Origin: Bacteroidales bacterium
Lineage (GTDB): Bacteria > Bacteroidota > Bacteroidia > Bacteroidales > F082
Direction: 5' to 3'
Assembly: GCA_017466405.1 (NCBI GenBank)
Contig: JAFTUF010000024.1
Span: 1 to 46,825, forward strand
Length of the DNA stretch: 46,825 bases
Part shown: in pieces, positions 39,854 through 46,825 of the stretch
Layout of the letters: each line of letters starts with the position of its first letter
Position numbering within the stretch: position 1 is the first letter of the stretch
Position numbers and translations under genes: made by a program
The notes under the pieces: model-generated
The model's input: only the letters and a program-made list of their open reading frames with translations
Databases searched by the model: none
Told to the model about the DNA's origin: nothing

Positions 39854-42274
39854 TCATATCCCAACAATAACGCTGAACATAAAATTAAATCCGGCTTGTG
39901 AAAAATATCCGTCTTCGATATATTCTTCACCACCGACTAAAGCTTTGTAAACCCAAGCGTTACTGCAATATCTGCTGTTAAAGATATTATTCAACGATAA
40001 GTTGAAATTCAACTCTTTAAAGAGCGACTGCTTCCATTCATAATTTATATTAACATTGCTGATAAAATAAGGATCCAAACTTCTTGAATGGGTAGAGGTG
40101 TTGTCGATATATTGTCGTCCTACATATTTCTCCTGAAAGACGATATCTAAATATCTCACCGGACTTACTTTCAGATTTAAACCTGCAATGATATTTGGAG
40201 AAAATGAAATGTCTGTGCTTCCTAAATGATTATCAATCTGTCCTAAATAATTCCAGTCGGAATCGTAATTATCGACATAATCAACGAAGTCGATAATCTT
40301 ATTTTGACTCAAAGCGAAATTACAGTCTATGGCAAAATATCTGTTGAACTTAAACAAAGCGCTTCCTTCCAAACCAAATCTGTAACTCTTATCGACATTC
40401 ATCATGATTGTATTTCCAACATTATTTATCTCGCCGGTCATGACAAGCTGGTCTCTGTAATCCATATAAAATAAGTTGGTGTTGAAAGTCATTTTGTTGT
40501 TTCTATGAGAATATCCTAATTCATAATCAATGAGCTTCTCGTGTGTGACACGCTCTCTTTGAAATTCGTCGGCGTCAGTGTAGATGTCGCGGTTTGGTTC
40601 TCTATTGGAATAAGCCACCGAGAAATAAGCGTTGTTTCTGTCGTTAATGGTGTAGAATATTCCGCCTTTAGGATTCCAGAAGTTAAATATGTGATTCTGT
40701 GTTACGTCGTTCAAATCGTCATGGATTCCTTCTATGTCGTAGCGGATGTGACGATATTGCATCTCTGCGAAGAAATTAAGGTGTGAGTTTAACTCGTAAT
40801 TCGCTGATACATAAATGTTGTAATATTCTTTATTGCCTGTGTTCTCATACCATCTGTAATTTAGCGGAACTCCATATTCTGCCCAGTTTATTATTCCGAA
40901 ATGATCACCATCATATTTGTTCCAACTTCCGCCATAATTAATGTCGAGTCGTCCTGCCTTCTGGTTCAAAGCAAGGTTGAATCCGTAATATTTATTGTCT
41001 AACCATTTCTGTTGTATTAAGTTGAGTCTGTCGATGACGGTGTCGCCGATTACGAAAGAAGGCAATCCGTAACTCGAAAACTTCTTGTCGTTTTTGTAAT
41101 TCTCGTAATAACCTTTTCCTGTTGTGAGAAATGCTGAGGCTGTTAATGTAAGTTGTGTCGAGAAGCTATGAGCATAGTGCAGCTGATAATACGACTGATT
41201 ATATTTGTCGATTTCGTTATCATAATAACCTAAGATATTTCCTTCTTTGTCGTACATAATTCCCGAAGGGTTGTAAGTAGGATTTGTGGCAAGACTATCT
41301 TTAGGAGCGCCGTTCCAAGCCTGGTAAGTCTCTTCCTTACCATTCATAATCATAAATTTAAGGAAGTTGTTTTCATTCGACCACGAAGCCGAGAGTTGAT
41401 AAGAAAATAAATCAGAATAAGCTCTGTCGATGTAGCCGTCAGAATTTATCTTGCTTATTCTTCCGTTGAAGTTGAATCCGTTTTTGTCGCGGCCTGATGA
41501 GAAGTTTATTGTGTTTTTCAAGGTGTTAAACGAACCAACTGAAGAGCTTATTCTCGCGAAAGGCTCTGTTATCTGTTCGTCGGTTTTGATATTTATTGAA
41601 GCTCCGAATGCAGCAGCGCCGTTACTTGAATTGCCGACACCTCTCTGTATCTGTATGTTATCTACGGAAGAAGCTAAGTCGGGCAAATCTACGAAATAGA
41701 CGAGATTCGATTCTGGATCGTTGACAGGAATTCCATTCAGCGTGACGTTGATTCTTGTTAGGTCGCTGCCGCGTATTCTCATTCCGGTGTAGCCTACGCC
41801 AGATCCAGCGTCGGAGGTCACTATTAAAGAAGGTGTGTTTTGCAGAAGATAAGGAAGGTCGGCTCCTTGGTTGCTTGTCTTCAGTTCTTTGGAAGAAATC
41901 TCAGAGTAGGTGAGAGGTGTCTTCTCTCCGACACGCGATGCCGTGACAATGATTTCGTCTTCCATCATGAAGTCTTGTCGCATCATAATATTTACATGAT
42001 GATTCTTAACTATTTTAATTTCAGTCTTATAATTCTGAAATCCTACGAAAGAAGCTTCTAAACTATAAGAACCTTTAGCGATGTTGTTAAACTCGAAATA
42101 ACCGTTCTCGTCGGTGACGGTAATCATGTCGAGTTCTTTTAAAGAGATGTGTGCGCCTATCAAGGCTTCGTGGTTTTCTTTGTCGAGGACATTTCCGCTG
42201 ACGTTAAATTGTGCCAGCAGTTGCATTGGCATCAGTACTGCCAGGATGATGATTGTTGTGATTTTTTTGAACAT
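39854..42274 (-). CDS. TonB-dependent outer-membrane receptor, probable thiamin transporter
   Basis: An 806-residue outer-membrane protein. The signal peptide ends near 'LLAQ'. Residues about 23-105 form a carboxypeptidase-regulatory-like domain (VSGNVLDKENHEALIGAHIS), followed by a TonB-box-like EIIVTASR and the plug (about 115-235; RIRGSDLTRINVTLNGIPVN, IQRGVGNSSNGAAAFG). The rest is a beta-barrel ending in an aromatic strand (FMFSVIVGI). A TPP riboswitch lies directly upstream on the same strand, so expression should drop when thiamin diphosphate is abundant. This fits the thiamin-regulated outer-membrane transporter class (OMR1) reported in Bacteroidetes. No pnuT or thiamin pyrophosphokinase gene is adjacent; the downstream neighbour is convergent. 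Confidence 0.9.
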   Translation of the reverse strand: MFKKITTIIILAVLMPMQLLAQFNVSGNVLDKENHEALIGAHISLKELDMITVTDENGYFEFNNIAKGSYSLEASFVGFQNYKTEIKIVKNHHVNIMMRQDFMMEDEIIVTASRVGEKTPLTYSEISSKELKTSNQGADLPYLLQNTPSLIVTSDAGSGVGYTGMRIRGSDLTRINVTLNGIPVNDPESNLVYFVDLPDLASSVDNIQIQRGVGNSSNGAAAFGASINIKTDEQITEPFARISSSVGSFNTLKNTINFSSGRDKNGFNFNGRISKINSDGYIDRAYSDLFSYQLSASWSNENNFLKFMIMNGKEETYQAWNGAPKDSLATNPTYNPSGIMYDKEGNILGYYDNEIDKYNQSYYQLHYAHSFSTQLTLTASAFLTTGKGYYENYKNDKKFSSYGLPSFVIGDTVIDRLNLIQQKWLDNKYYGFNLALNQKAGRLDINYGGSWNKYDGDHFGIINWAEYGVPLNYRWYENTGNKEYYNIYVSANYELNSHLNFFAEMQYRHIRYDIEGIHDDLNDVTQNHIFNFWNPKGGIFYTINDRNNAYFSVAYSNREPNRDIYTDADEFQRERVTHEKLIDYELGYSHRNNKMTFNTNLFYMDYRDQLVMTGEINNVGNTIMMNVDKSYRFGLEGSALFKFNRYFAIDCNFALSQNKIIDFVDYVDNYDSDWNYLGQIDNHLGSTDISFSPNIIAGLNLKVSPVRYLDIVFQEKYVGRQYIDNTSTHSRSLDPYFISNVNINYEWKQSLFKELNFNLSLNNIFNSRYCSNAWVYKALVGGEEYIEDGYFSQAGFNFMFSVIVGI

Positions 42275-42329
42275 AATTAATTGATTTAATTGTTAATAAA
42301 TTTAATTAAATCAATAGGAGGAAATTTTT

Positions 42330-42437
42330 TGATGTATCTCATTTCCCGGTCTCGGCATTATCCGTATCCGGTTCAGAGGGTGTGATCTCAGCCTGTTTTT
42401 CATTTTACTTTCGTAAAAAAGGCACCCCTATTGAAAG
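42330..42437 (-). ncRNA. TPP (thiamin diphosphate) riboswitch
   Basis: On the minus strand the THI-box core is present in order: AGGGGTGCC at 42429-42421, GGCTGAGATCACACCCTCTGAACC at 42393-42370 (given here in two pieces, GGCTGAGA then CACCCTCTGAACC), GGATACGGATAATGCCG, and GGGAAATGAG at 42347-42338. The sequence after the aptamer holds TTTCCTCCTATTGA at 42322-42309, which could pair back with the 5' TCAATAGGGG and suggests an expression platform within the leader. It controls the TonB receptor starting at 42274. Confidence 0.95.
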
Positions 42438-42443
42438 TCGAGG

Positions 42444-42451
42444 CAAAGGTA
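42444..42451 (-). promoter_or_regulatory. -7 box of the riboswitch-controlled receptor gene
   Basis: TACCTTTG, then C, on the minus strand fits TAnnTTTG. A TTG at 42475-42473 lies 21 bases upstream as -33. Transcription would start a few bases before the riboswitch. Confidence 0.55.
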
Positions 42452-42464
42452 TTACATTTTTTTT

Positions 42465-42472
42465 TAAGTTTG
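42465..42472 (+). promoter_or_regulatory. -7 box of aroQ, overlapping the divergent promoter
   Basis: TAAGTTTG, then C, fits TAnnTTTG and lies 15 bases before the aroQ ATG at 42488. It abuts the -33 TTG of the divergent receptor promoter, so the two polymerases would compete for this site. Confidence 0.5.
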
Positions 42473-42487
42473 CAAGAAAAAATTACG

Positions 42488-42907
42488 ATGAAGATATTAA
42501 TTTTAAACGGACCTAATTTAAACCTCATAGGCAGAAGAGAACCACATATTTACGGAACTGTCTCGCTCGTCGATTACATCAACGTGATGAAAAAGAGATT
42601 TCCAGAGCATCAGTTAGATTATTTCCAGTCAAACCATGAAGGCGTTTTGATTGACAAGTTGCATGAAACTTGGGATAATTACGACGGTGTAGTCTTCAAT
42701 CCGGGAGCTTATTGTCATACTTCAATTGCTTTGGCAGACGCTATACGTTCTATAGAAACACCTGTCGTTGAAGTGCACATCAGCGACATCTATTCGCGAG
42801 AAGAATATCGTCATCATTCTTATACGGCAGAAGCTTCTGTTAAAAGCATCGTTGGCAAAGGACTTGGCGGATATGCTGAAGCGGTGGAGTTTTTGATTGA
42901 GAATTGA
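42488..42907 (+). CDS. aroQ: Type II 3-dehydroquinate dehydratase
   Basis: A 139-residue enzyme of the shikimate pathway that dehydrates 3-dehydroquinate to 3-dehydroshikimate. Family marks are ILNGPNLNLIGRREPHIYG with the catalytic Arg and Tyr, FNPGAYCHTSIALADAI, and VEVHISDIYSREEYRHHSY with the catalytic His. The length is typical of the dodecameric type II family. The ATG at 42488 is chosen because the protein then begins MKILILNGPN, and an upstream frame-open start would cross the receptor promoter. A hairpin plus T-run follows. Confidence 0.95.
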   Translation: MKILILNGPNLNLIGRREPHIYGTVSLVDYINVMKKRFPEHQLDYFQSNHEGVLIDKLHETWDNYDGVVFNPGAYCHTSIALADAIRSIETPVVEVHISDIYSREEYRHHSYTAEASVKSIVGKGLGGYAEAVEFLIEN

Positions 42908-42916
42908 CAATTGTAC

Positions 42917-42965
42917 GGACACATTGAATGTGTCCTCCAGTAATTGCTGCGTCTCTCTTTTTTTT
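42917..42965 (+). terminator. Terminator-like hairpin after aroQ
   Basis: A perfect 9-base stem GGACACATT/AATGTGTCC (42917-42925 with 42927-42935) is followed by a half copy of the REP-like arm (TTGCTGCGTCTC) and a T-run at 42958-42965. Confidence 0.65.
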
Positions 42966-43006
42966 GAAATTCTTTAATTTTGAATTTTTCATAAAGGAAA
43001 TATTTA

Positions 43007-43014
43007 TAAATTTG
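43007..43014 (+). promoter_or_regulatory. -7 box of the EF-hand-like membrane protein gene
   Basis: TAAATTTG, then C, fits TAnnTTTG, 51 bases before the ATG at 43066. TTTG at 42979 is a candidate -33 element at long spacing. Confidence 0.4.
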
Positions 43015-43065
43015 CAGAAATCAAAATCTGTAAGTCAATTCTGACTGTAAATTAAATATTGTATT

Positions 43066-45315
43066 ATGTCACTCATCAATAAAGAAAAGAAATACAAGTG
43101 GAGCTTTGTTAACATAGGAGGCTCGGCTCGTGTAAGGATAAAATCAGGCGACGATATCGCTCATCTCGCAGAACTCGACCCTAAAATGTGGACCGTACTT
43201 TCATGTCCGACGACAGGTCTCGAAATAGATGATAAGAGTCTGAAATATATGGATTGTGATGGCGATGGCAAGCTTCGTATCAACGATATTATTTCGGTAT
43301 CACAATGGATAATGTCGATTTTGAAAGACAAAGACTTAATCCTTAAAGGTGATGATTCTATCGACATAAACCAAATTAACACTGATGATGCCAATGGCAA
43401 GAAACTCTATTCTTCAGCGAAACAGATATTAGAGAATCTTGGCAAAGAAGGAAACCTTATCTCATTAGCCGATACCGCCGACATCACAGCTATTTTCGCA
43501 AAGACACGCTTCAATGGCGATGGTATCATCACTGAGGCTTCTTCCGATGACGCGGATATAAAATCAACTATAGCAACAATAATATCAACAGTTGGAAGTG
43601 TTGCCGATAGGAGTGGAGCCCAGGGTGTTGGAGCAGAACAGATAGAAGCGTTTTATAAAAACATAAATGATTATTTAGCTTGGACTGCCGCAAAGGTAGA
43701 GGCGCCATTTAGTGATAAGACAGATGCTATCATCGAGGCTTACAATGCTTTAGATGCAAAAGTAAGAGACTATTTCATGCGTTCTAAATTAGCAGCCTTC
43801 TCTCCAAACAACACAGCCGCCCTCGACATCCAGACTTCTCAGATTGATGCCATAAGCGCAGAAAACCTCTCGACAAAAAATAATGAAATAGCAGCATATC
43901 CGCTCACTCACATAACAGGAAAAGCTGAGTTAAATCTCAGGGCTGCAATAAATCCTGCCTGGGAAAAATATTTCAACATAATAAAAGATAACGCAATAGA
44001 TACTTCTAAAGACGTTATCACTGAAGAAGATTGGAATGCTGTAGCAGTAAAATTCTCTGCATATAACACTTGGAAAAACTCTAAAGCTGGTGCCGCTGTA
44101 GAATCTCTCGGCATCGATGCGATGAATAACTTCCTTACTCAGGATAAGAAAGCGGAACTCCTTGATTTAGTCGCTCAGGATGCAGCATTGAAAGAACAAT
44201 CCGATAATATTGATATGGTCGATAAATTCCTTCATATCTATCGCGATTTTTATAGACTGCTTAAGAACTTCGTTACTTTCAACGACTTCTATGATAAAGA
44301 TAGAAACTTGAAGTCGATATTCCAATGCGGAACACTCATCATCGACCAAAGAGCGTGTAAGTTCTGTATGAAGGTCAACGACACTGGTAAACATAGCGCT
44401 GCAGCTGGTACGAGCGGTATGTATCTCATCTATTGCGATTGTACTACAAAGACAAAAACAGCTAAGATGCAAATCGCTGCAGCTGTTACCGTCGGCGACA
44501 TAGGAGAATTGACAGTAGGTAAGAATGGTGTTTTCTATGACAACAACGGTTTGGAATGGGACGCTGTGATTACCAAGATTGTAGATAATCCTATAAATAT
44601 TTCACAGTCGTTCTGGTCGCCTTATCGCAGAATGGCGACAGCGATAGAGAATCTCATTAACAAGAGCGCTGCTGAGAAAGACGCTAAGATGATGGCAAAC
44701 GCTACAGCTAACATCAACGCTGCTCCAACAAAGACAGCTGCCGATGCCAAAGCAGCCGCTGCGACACCTCCTTTCGACATCGCTAAGGTCGCTGGTATCT
44801 TCGCAGCTATAGGTATGGCTTTCGGTATGATAGGAACAGCATTGGCAAGTATCTTCAAAGGTCTATTCGCATTGAAATGGTGGCAACTTATTATGTTGTT
44901 CGTAGGAATCATCATTCTTATCTCAGGACCTGCTATGGTAATGGCATGGCTTAAGTTACGTCGTAGAAACATAGCTCCTTTACTCAATGCTAACGGCTGG
45001 GCTGTCAACGCCGCCTCGAAGATAAGCATTCCTTTCGGTGAGACATTGACCGACATTGCTAAATATCCAAAGATGAAACTAAAAGACCCATTCGCAAAGA
45101 AAGGTCTTAAGACATGGCAAAAATGTCTCATTACATTTGGTGTCATAGTATTGACAGTTGGCGCTTTATGGATTTTCAATGTCTTATCTTACATCAATCC
45201 AAAAGTGAAATCACCGCTGCCAAGATATAATAAGGTAGAAGTCGTTGAGGGAGTCGTTAGCGACAGTCTTAATGTAGAACAGGTTGAAGTTATTGAAGAA
45301 GTTGTAACAGAATAA
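43066..45315 (+). CDS. Large membrane protein with EF-hand-like loop and two Cys pairs
   Basis: A 749-residue protein with no signal peptide. A perfect calcium-loop pattern lies at residues 63-74 (DCDGDGKLRIND, with Asp at positions 1, 3, 5 and 12). A partial second loop (FNGDGIITEASSDD) is near 148-162. Residues about 180-420 are a long Ala/Asp/Lys-rich helical region. CKFC at about 430 and CDC at about 459 could form a zinc site. Three hydrophobic segments follow near 577-602, 606-632 and 687-707, then an acidic Val/Glu-rich tail (VEVVEGVVSDSLNVEQVEVI). I do not recognise a named family, although similar Bacteroidales hypotheticals exist. The bulk is probably cytoplasmic with a membrane-anchored C-terminus. 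The DUF1349 gene begins 9 bases after its stop. Confidence 0.75.
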   Translation: MSLINKEKKYKWSFVNIGGSARVRIKSGDDIAHLAELDPKMWTVLSCPTTGLEIDDKSLKYMDCDGDGKLRINDIISVSQWIMSILKDKDLILKGDDSIDINQINTDDANGKKLYSSAKQILENLGKEGNLISLADTADITAIFAKTRFNGDGIITEASSDDADIKSTIATIISTVGSVADRSGAQGVGAEQIEAFYKNINDYLAWTAAKVEAPFSDKTDAIIEAYNALDAKVRDYFMRSKLAAFSPNNTAALDIQTSQIDAISAENLSTKNNEIAAYPLTHITGKAELNLRAAINPAWEKYFNIIKDNAIDTSKDVITEEDWNAVAVKFSAYNTWKNSKAGAAVESLGIDAMNNFLTQDKKAELLDLVAQDAALKEQSDNIDMVDKFLHIYRDFYRLLKNFVTFNDFYDKDRNLKSIFQCGTLIIDQRACKFCMKVNDTGKHSAAAGTSGMYLIYCDCTTKTKTAKMQIAAAVTVGDIGELTVGKNGVFYDNNGLEWDAVITKIVDNPINISQSFWSPYRRMATAIENLINKSAAEKDAKMMANATANINAAPTKTAADAKAAAATPPFDIAKVAGIFAAIGMAFGMIGTALASIFKGLFALKWWQLIMLFVGIIILISGPAMVMAWLKLRRRNIAPLLNANGWAVNAASKISIPFGETLTDIAKYPKMKLKDPFAKKGLKTWQKCLITFGVIVLTVGALWIFNVLSYINPKVKSPLPRYNKVEVVEGVVSDSLNVEQVEVIEEVVTE

Positions 45316-45324
45316 TTTTTGAGT

Positions 45325-45969
45325 ATGAGACATTATTTTTTAACATTAGTATTATTTGTTGTTTCTACGATAGTTTCGGCTCAGACACTTGAGAAGATGC
45401 AGTGGTTCAATGAACCAGAGAACTGGAATATTGAGAATGAAACATTGACAATGGATGTTACTCCACAAAGTGACTACTGGCGTATATCTCATTATGGTTT
45501 TACCGTTGATGATGCACCTTTTTTATATACAACGAGAGGAGGAGAGTTTGAGGTGAAAGTAAAGATTTCCGGTGAATATAAAGAGCGCTTCGATCAAGCA
45601 GGACTTATGATTAGAATTGACAAAGAAAACTATATCAAGACAGGTATCGAGTTCGTGGATGGAAAATACAATCTAAGTACAGTCGTGACACATACTACCA
45701 GCGACTGGAGCGTTATTGAATTAGATGAACCAGTTGAGTTCGTATGGATTAAAGCTGTTAGACGACTTGATGCTGTTGAGATATTTTATTCGTTTGACGA
45801 TAAGAACTACACCATGATGCGCAACTGCTGGTTACAGGACAATACTCCAGTCATGGTCGGCATGATGGCAGCCTGTCCCGACGGAAAAGGATTCAAGGCA
45901 ACATTCAGCGATTTCAAGATAAAACACCTTCCAGATCAGCGACGCCTGGAATGGCTGAAGAACAATTAA
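45325..45969 (+). CDS. Exported DUF1349 (concanavalin A-like) protein
   Basis: A 214-residue protein. The ATG at 45325 gives a signal peptide (MRHYFLTLVLFVVSTIVSAQ); a TTG two codons earlier is less likely. The mature part is one DUF1349 domain, a beta-sandwich of the concanavalin A-like superfamily: WFNEPENWNIENETLTMDV, FDQAGLMIRIDKENYIKTGI, EIFYSFDDKNYTMMRNCW, and VGMMAACPDGKGFKATFSDF. Homologues are often described as regulation of enolase protein 1-like, but a lectin-like or structural role is as likely. It follows the EF-hand-like gene closely and shares its terminator. Confidence 0.85.
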   Translation: MRHYFLTLVLFVVSTIVSAQTLEKMQWFNEPENWNIENETLTMDVTPQSDYWRISHYGFTVDDAPFLYTTRGGEFEVKVKISGEYKERFDQAGLMIRIDKENYIKTGIEFVDGKYNLSTVVTHTTSDWSVIELDEPVEFVWIKAVRRLDAVEIFYSFDDKNYTMMRNCWLQDNTPVMVGMMAACPDGKGFKATFSDFKIKHLPDQRRLEWLKNN

Positions 45970-45975
45970 AAGCGT

Positions 45976-46010
45976 AAAGGAGATATGATTAGATTCTATC
46001 TCCTTTTTTT
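45976..46010 (+). terminator. Terminator after the DUF1349 gene
   Basis: A perfect 10-base stem AAAGGAGATA/TATCTCCTTT (45976-45985 with 45997-46006) with an 11-base loop is followed by a T-run. Confidence 0.92.
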
Positions 46011-46057
46011 AGGGTTTGTAGATTGAGATAAAGAAAATAAGACTTCATTTTTAAATC

Positions 46058-46240
46058 ATGAAAATAGAGGAAGCCATTTTATATTGTCTTGAGAGTACTA
46101 ACAGAGGAATTCGGACTGAGCAGATAGCGGAAATGATAAACCGAGAGCGTCTGCATATTCGTAAGGACGGACAGCAAGTAACATCGCAGCAAGTATATGC
46201 GACACTGATTATTGTTATGACATTGTCCATATATAAGTAA
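46058..46240 (+). pseudogene. Truncated winged-helix (HB1/ASXL-like) fragment
   Basis: A 60-residue frame. The first 50 residues (KIEEAILYCLESTNRGIRTE, then QIAEMINRERLHIRKDGQQV) look like the start of a HARE/HB1-type restriction-associated winged-helix domain. After QVYATL the sequence turns hydrophobic (IIVMTLSIYK) and stops, whereas such domains normally continue with one more strand and helix. I infer a truncation near 46205. It could also be a natural short protein. It is convergent with the Fic gene, 13 bases away. Confidence 0.45.
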
Positions 46241-46253
46241 TACGTTTATGTGT

Positions 46254-46825
46254 TTATTTTACTTTCCAATAACCGCCTTTGGCCGGACCGATACGCTCTA
46301 TGATGCCATTGGCTTTAAGGTTGGCAAGGTGTTTTTCTACAGCCTTGGCTGAAATGCCAATCTTTTCAGCAAGTGCCGCCGCGCTCAGCTTGCCATCTTC
46401 CGATAGCAAAGCAACGATTTTCTCCCTACTTTTTGTCGGTTTCACCCCACCTTTTGGAGTTTTCTCCTTACTTTCTTCATTCCCGATAGATTCCAAGTAA
46501 GTCGCAATTTCGTTTTGTAGGTTTTGCTCCATCATAGAGGTCATAAATCCTCTAAAAACATCAAGGTCATCATCCTCTCGGGTGGCAACTAACGCTTTGA
46601 TATATTCCTCTTTATCATCTTTGAGAATCATTGTGGGGATGAGACTAAATTCAAACTGCAACATATTCATCACCAAACGAGCCATACGACCATTGCCATC
46701 AGCCCAAGGATGAATTGTCACTAAATTGTAGTGAGCATCAAATGACATTTGGTATAGTTCATCGACCGTCATTGTAGCAGACTTTGCTCTTTCTGAGTTA
46801 AGTTTTTCGCAAAATTCTGCCAACC
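46254..46825 (-). CDS. Fic-domain protein, N-terminus cut by window end
   Basis: At least 190 residues of a second Fic protein; the 5' part lies beyond the right edge, so no start codon is assigned. The Fic motif is HPWADGNGRMARLVMN with His, Asp/Glu position, Gly-Asn-Gly and Arg in place, preceded by a flap region (DAHYNLVTI). After a helical stretch and a Lys/Pro/Thr-rich linker (KEKTPKGGVKPTKSREK), the C-terminal 55 residues form a winged helix (AAALAEKIGISAKAVEKHLA, GIIERIGPAKGGYW). This architecture, Fic plus C-terminal winged helix, suggests self-regulated transcription. It is not closely related to the Fic gene at 17 kb. Confidence 0.88.
   Translation of the reverse strand, partial: LAEFCEKLNSERAKSATMTVDELYQMSFDAHYNLVTIHPWADGNGRMARLVMNMLQFEFSLIPTMILKDDKEEYIKALVATREDDDLDVFRGFMTSMMEQNLQNEIATYLESIGNEESKEKTPKGGVKPTKSREKIVALLSEDGKLSAAALAEKIGISAKAVEKHLANLKANGIIERIGPAKGGYWKVK

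Noticed and set aside
42431-42487. An upstream start for aroQ.
   Set aside because: It would overlap the riboswitch end and both promoters, and the family begins at MKILILNGPN.

Overview
The window is a stretch of AT-rich bacterial chromosome from the phylum Bacteroidota, most likely the order Bacteroidales. Four things point there. Two secreted proteins end in type IX secretion (T9SS) type A sorting domains. Many upstream regions carry the Bacteroidota promoter form, with a -7 box of the type TAnnTTTG and little Shine-Dalgarno signal. The gene set includes a GH97 glycosidase, a SusC/CirA-style TonB-dependent receptor with a carboxypeptidase-like N-terminal domain, a DUF4251 protein, a probable DUF6175 protein and AAA/DUF234 ATPases. 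Several intergenic regions are filled with short dispersed repeats. I cannot name the genus.

Layout. 1-1030: an IS5-family transposase cut by the window edge, then about 1 kb with no intact gene. 2073-10159: a secreted protein, then three overlapping genes for a 1652-residue surface protein with a T9SS sorting domain, a second T9SS protein sharing a module with it, and an 86-residue protein with a signal peptide and a C-terminal glycine-rich helix plus basic tail. 10272-12786 (minus): an AAA/DUF234 ATPase with inverted repeats in its promoter, and an RluA-type pseudouridine synthase. 12984-14795: a transketolase encoded as two genes. 14953-18795: a lipoprotein hydrolase, a Fic protein with a downstream all-alpha partner, and a small lipoprotein. 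18905-23647 (minus): a galactose operon (galK, nucleotidyltransferase, galM, sugar transporter). 23805-31278: ABC-F ATPase, DUF2750, aat, truA, MATE exporter and a GH97 enzyme with retaining alpha-galactosidase-type residues. 31388-32864: peptidase E and a DUF4251 protein. 33050-36822: five co-oriented small exported proteins and lipoproteins between a clear promoter and a clear terminator. 37058-42487: a calcium-type P-ATPase, a TonB receptor under a TPP riboswitch, and divergent aroQ. 43066-45969: a membrane protein with an EF-hand-like loop and two Cys pairs, then a DUF1349 protein. 46058-46825: a truncated helix-turn-helix fragment and a second Fic gene cut by the window end.

How it fits together. 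Galactose released by the GH97 enzyme could be imported by the FucP-type transporter, anomerised by GalM, phosphorylated by GalK, and converted to a nucleotide sugar by the nucleotidyltransferase; no galT is visible. Thiamin uptake is the likely role of the TPP-controlled TonB receptor. The best candidate for an undescribed system is the five-gene cell-envelope operon at 33.0-36.8 kb, which has two LPP20-like members. The most unusual non-coding feature is a 24-39 bp repeat placed in one orientation just upstream of five separate genes and read as protein inside a sixth.
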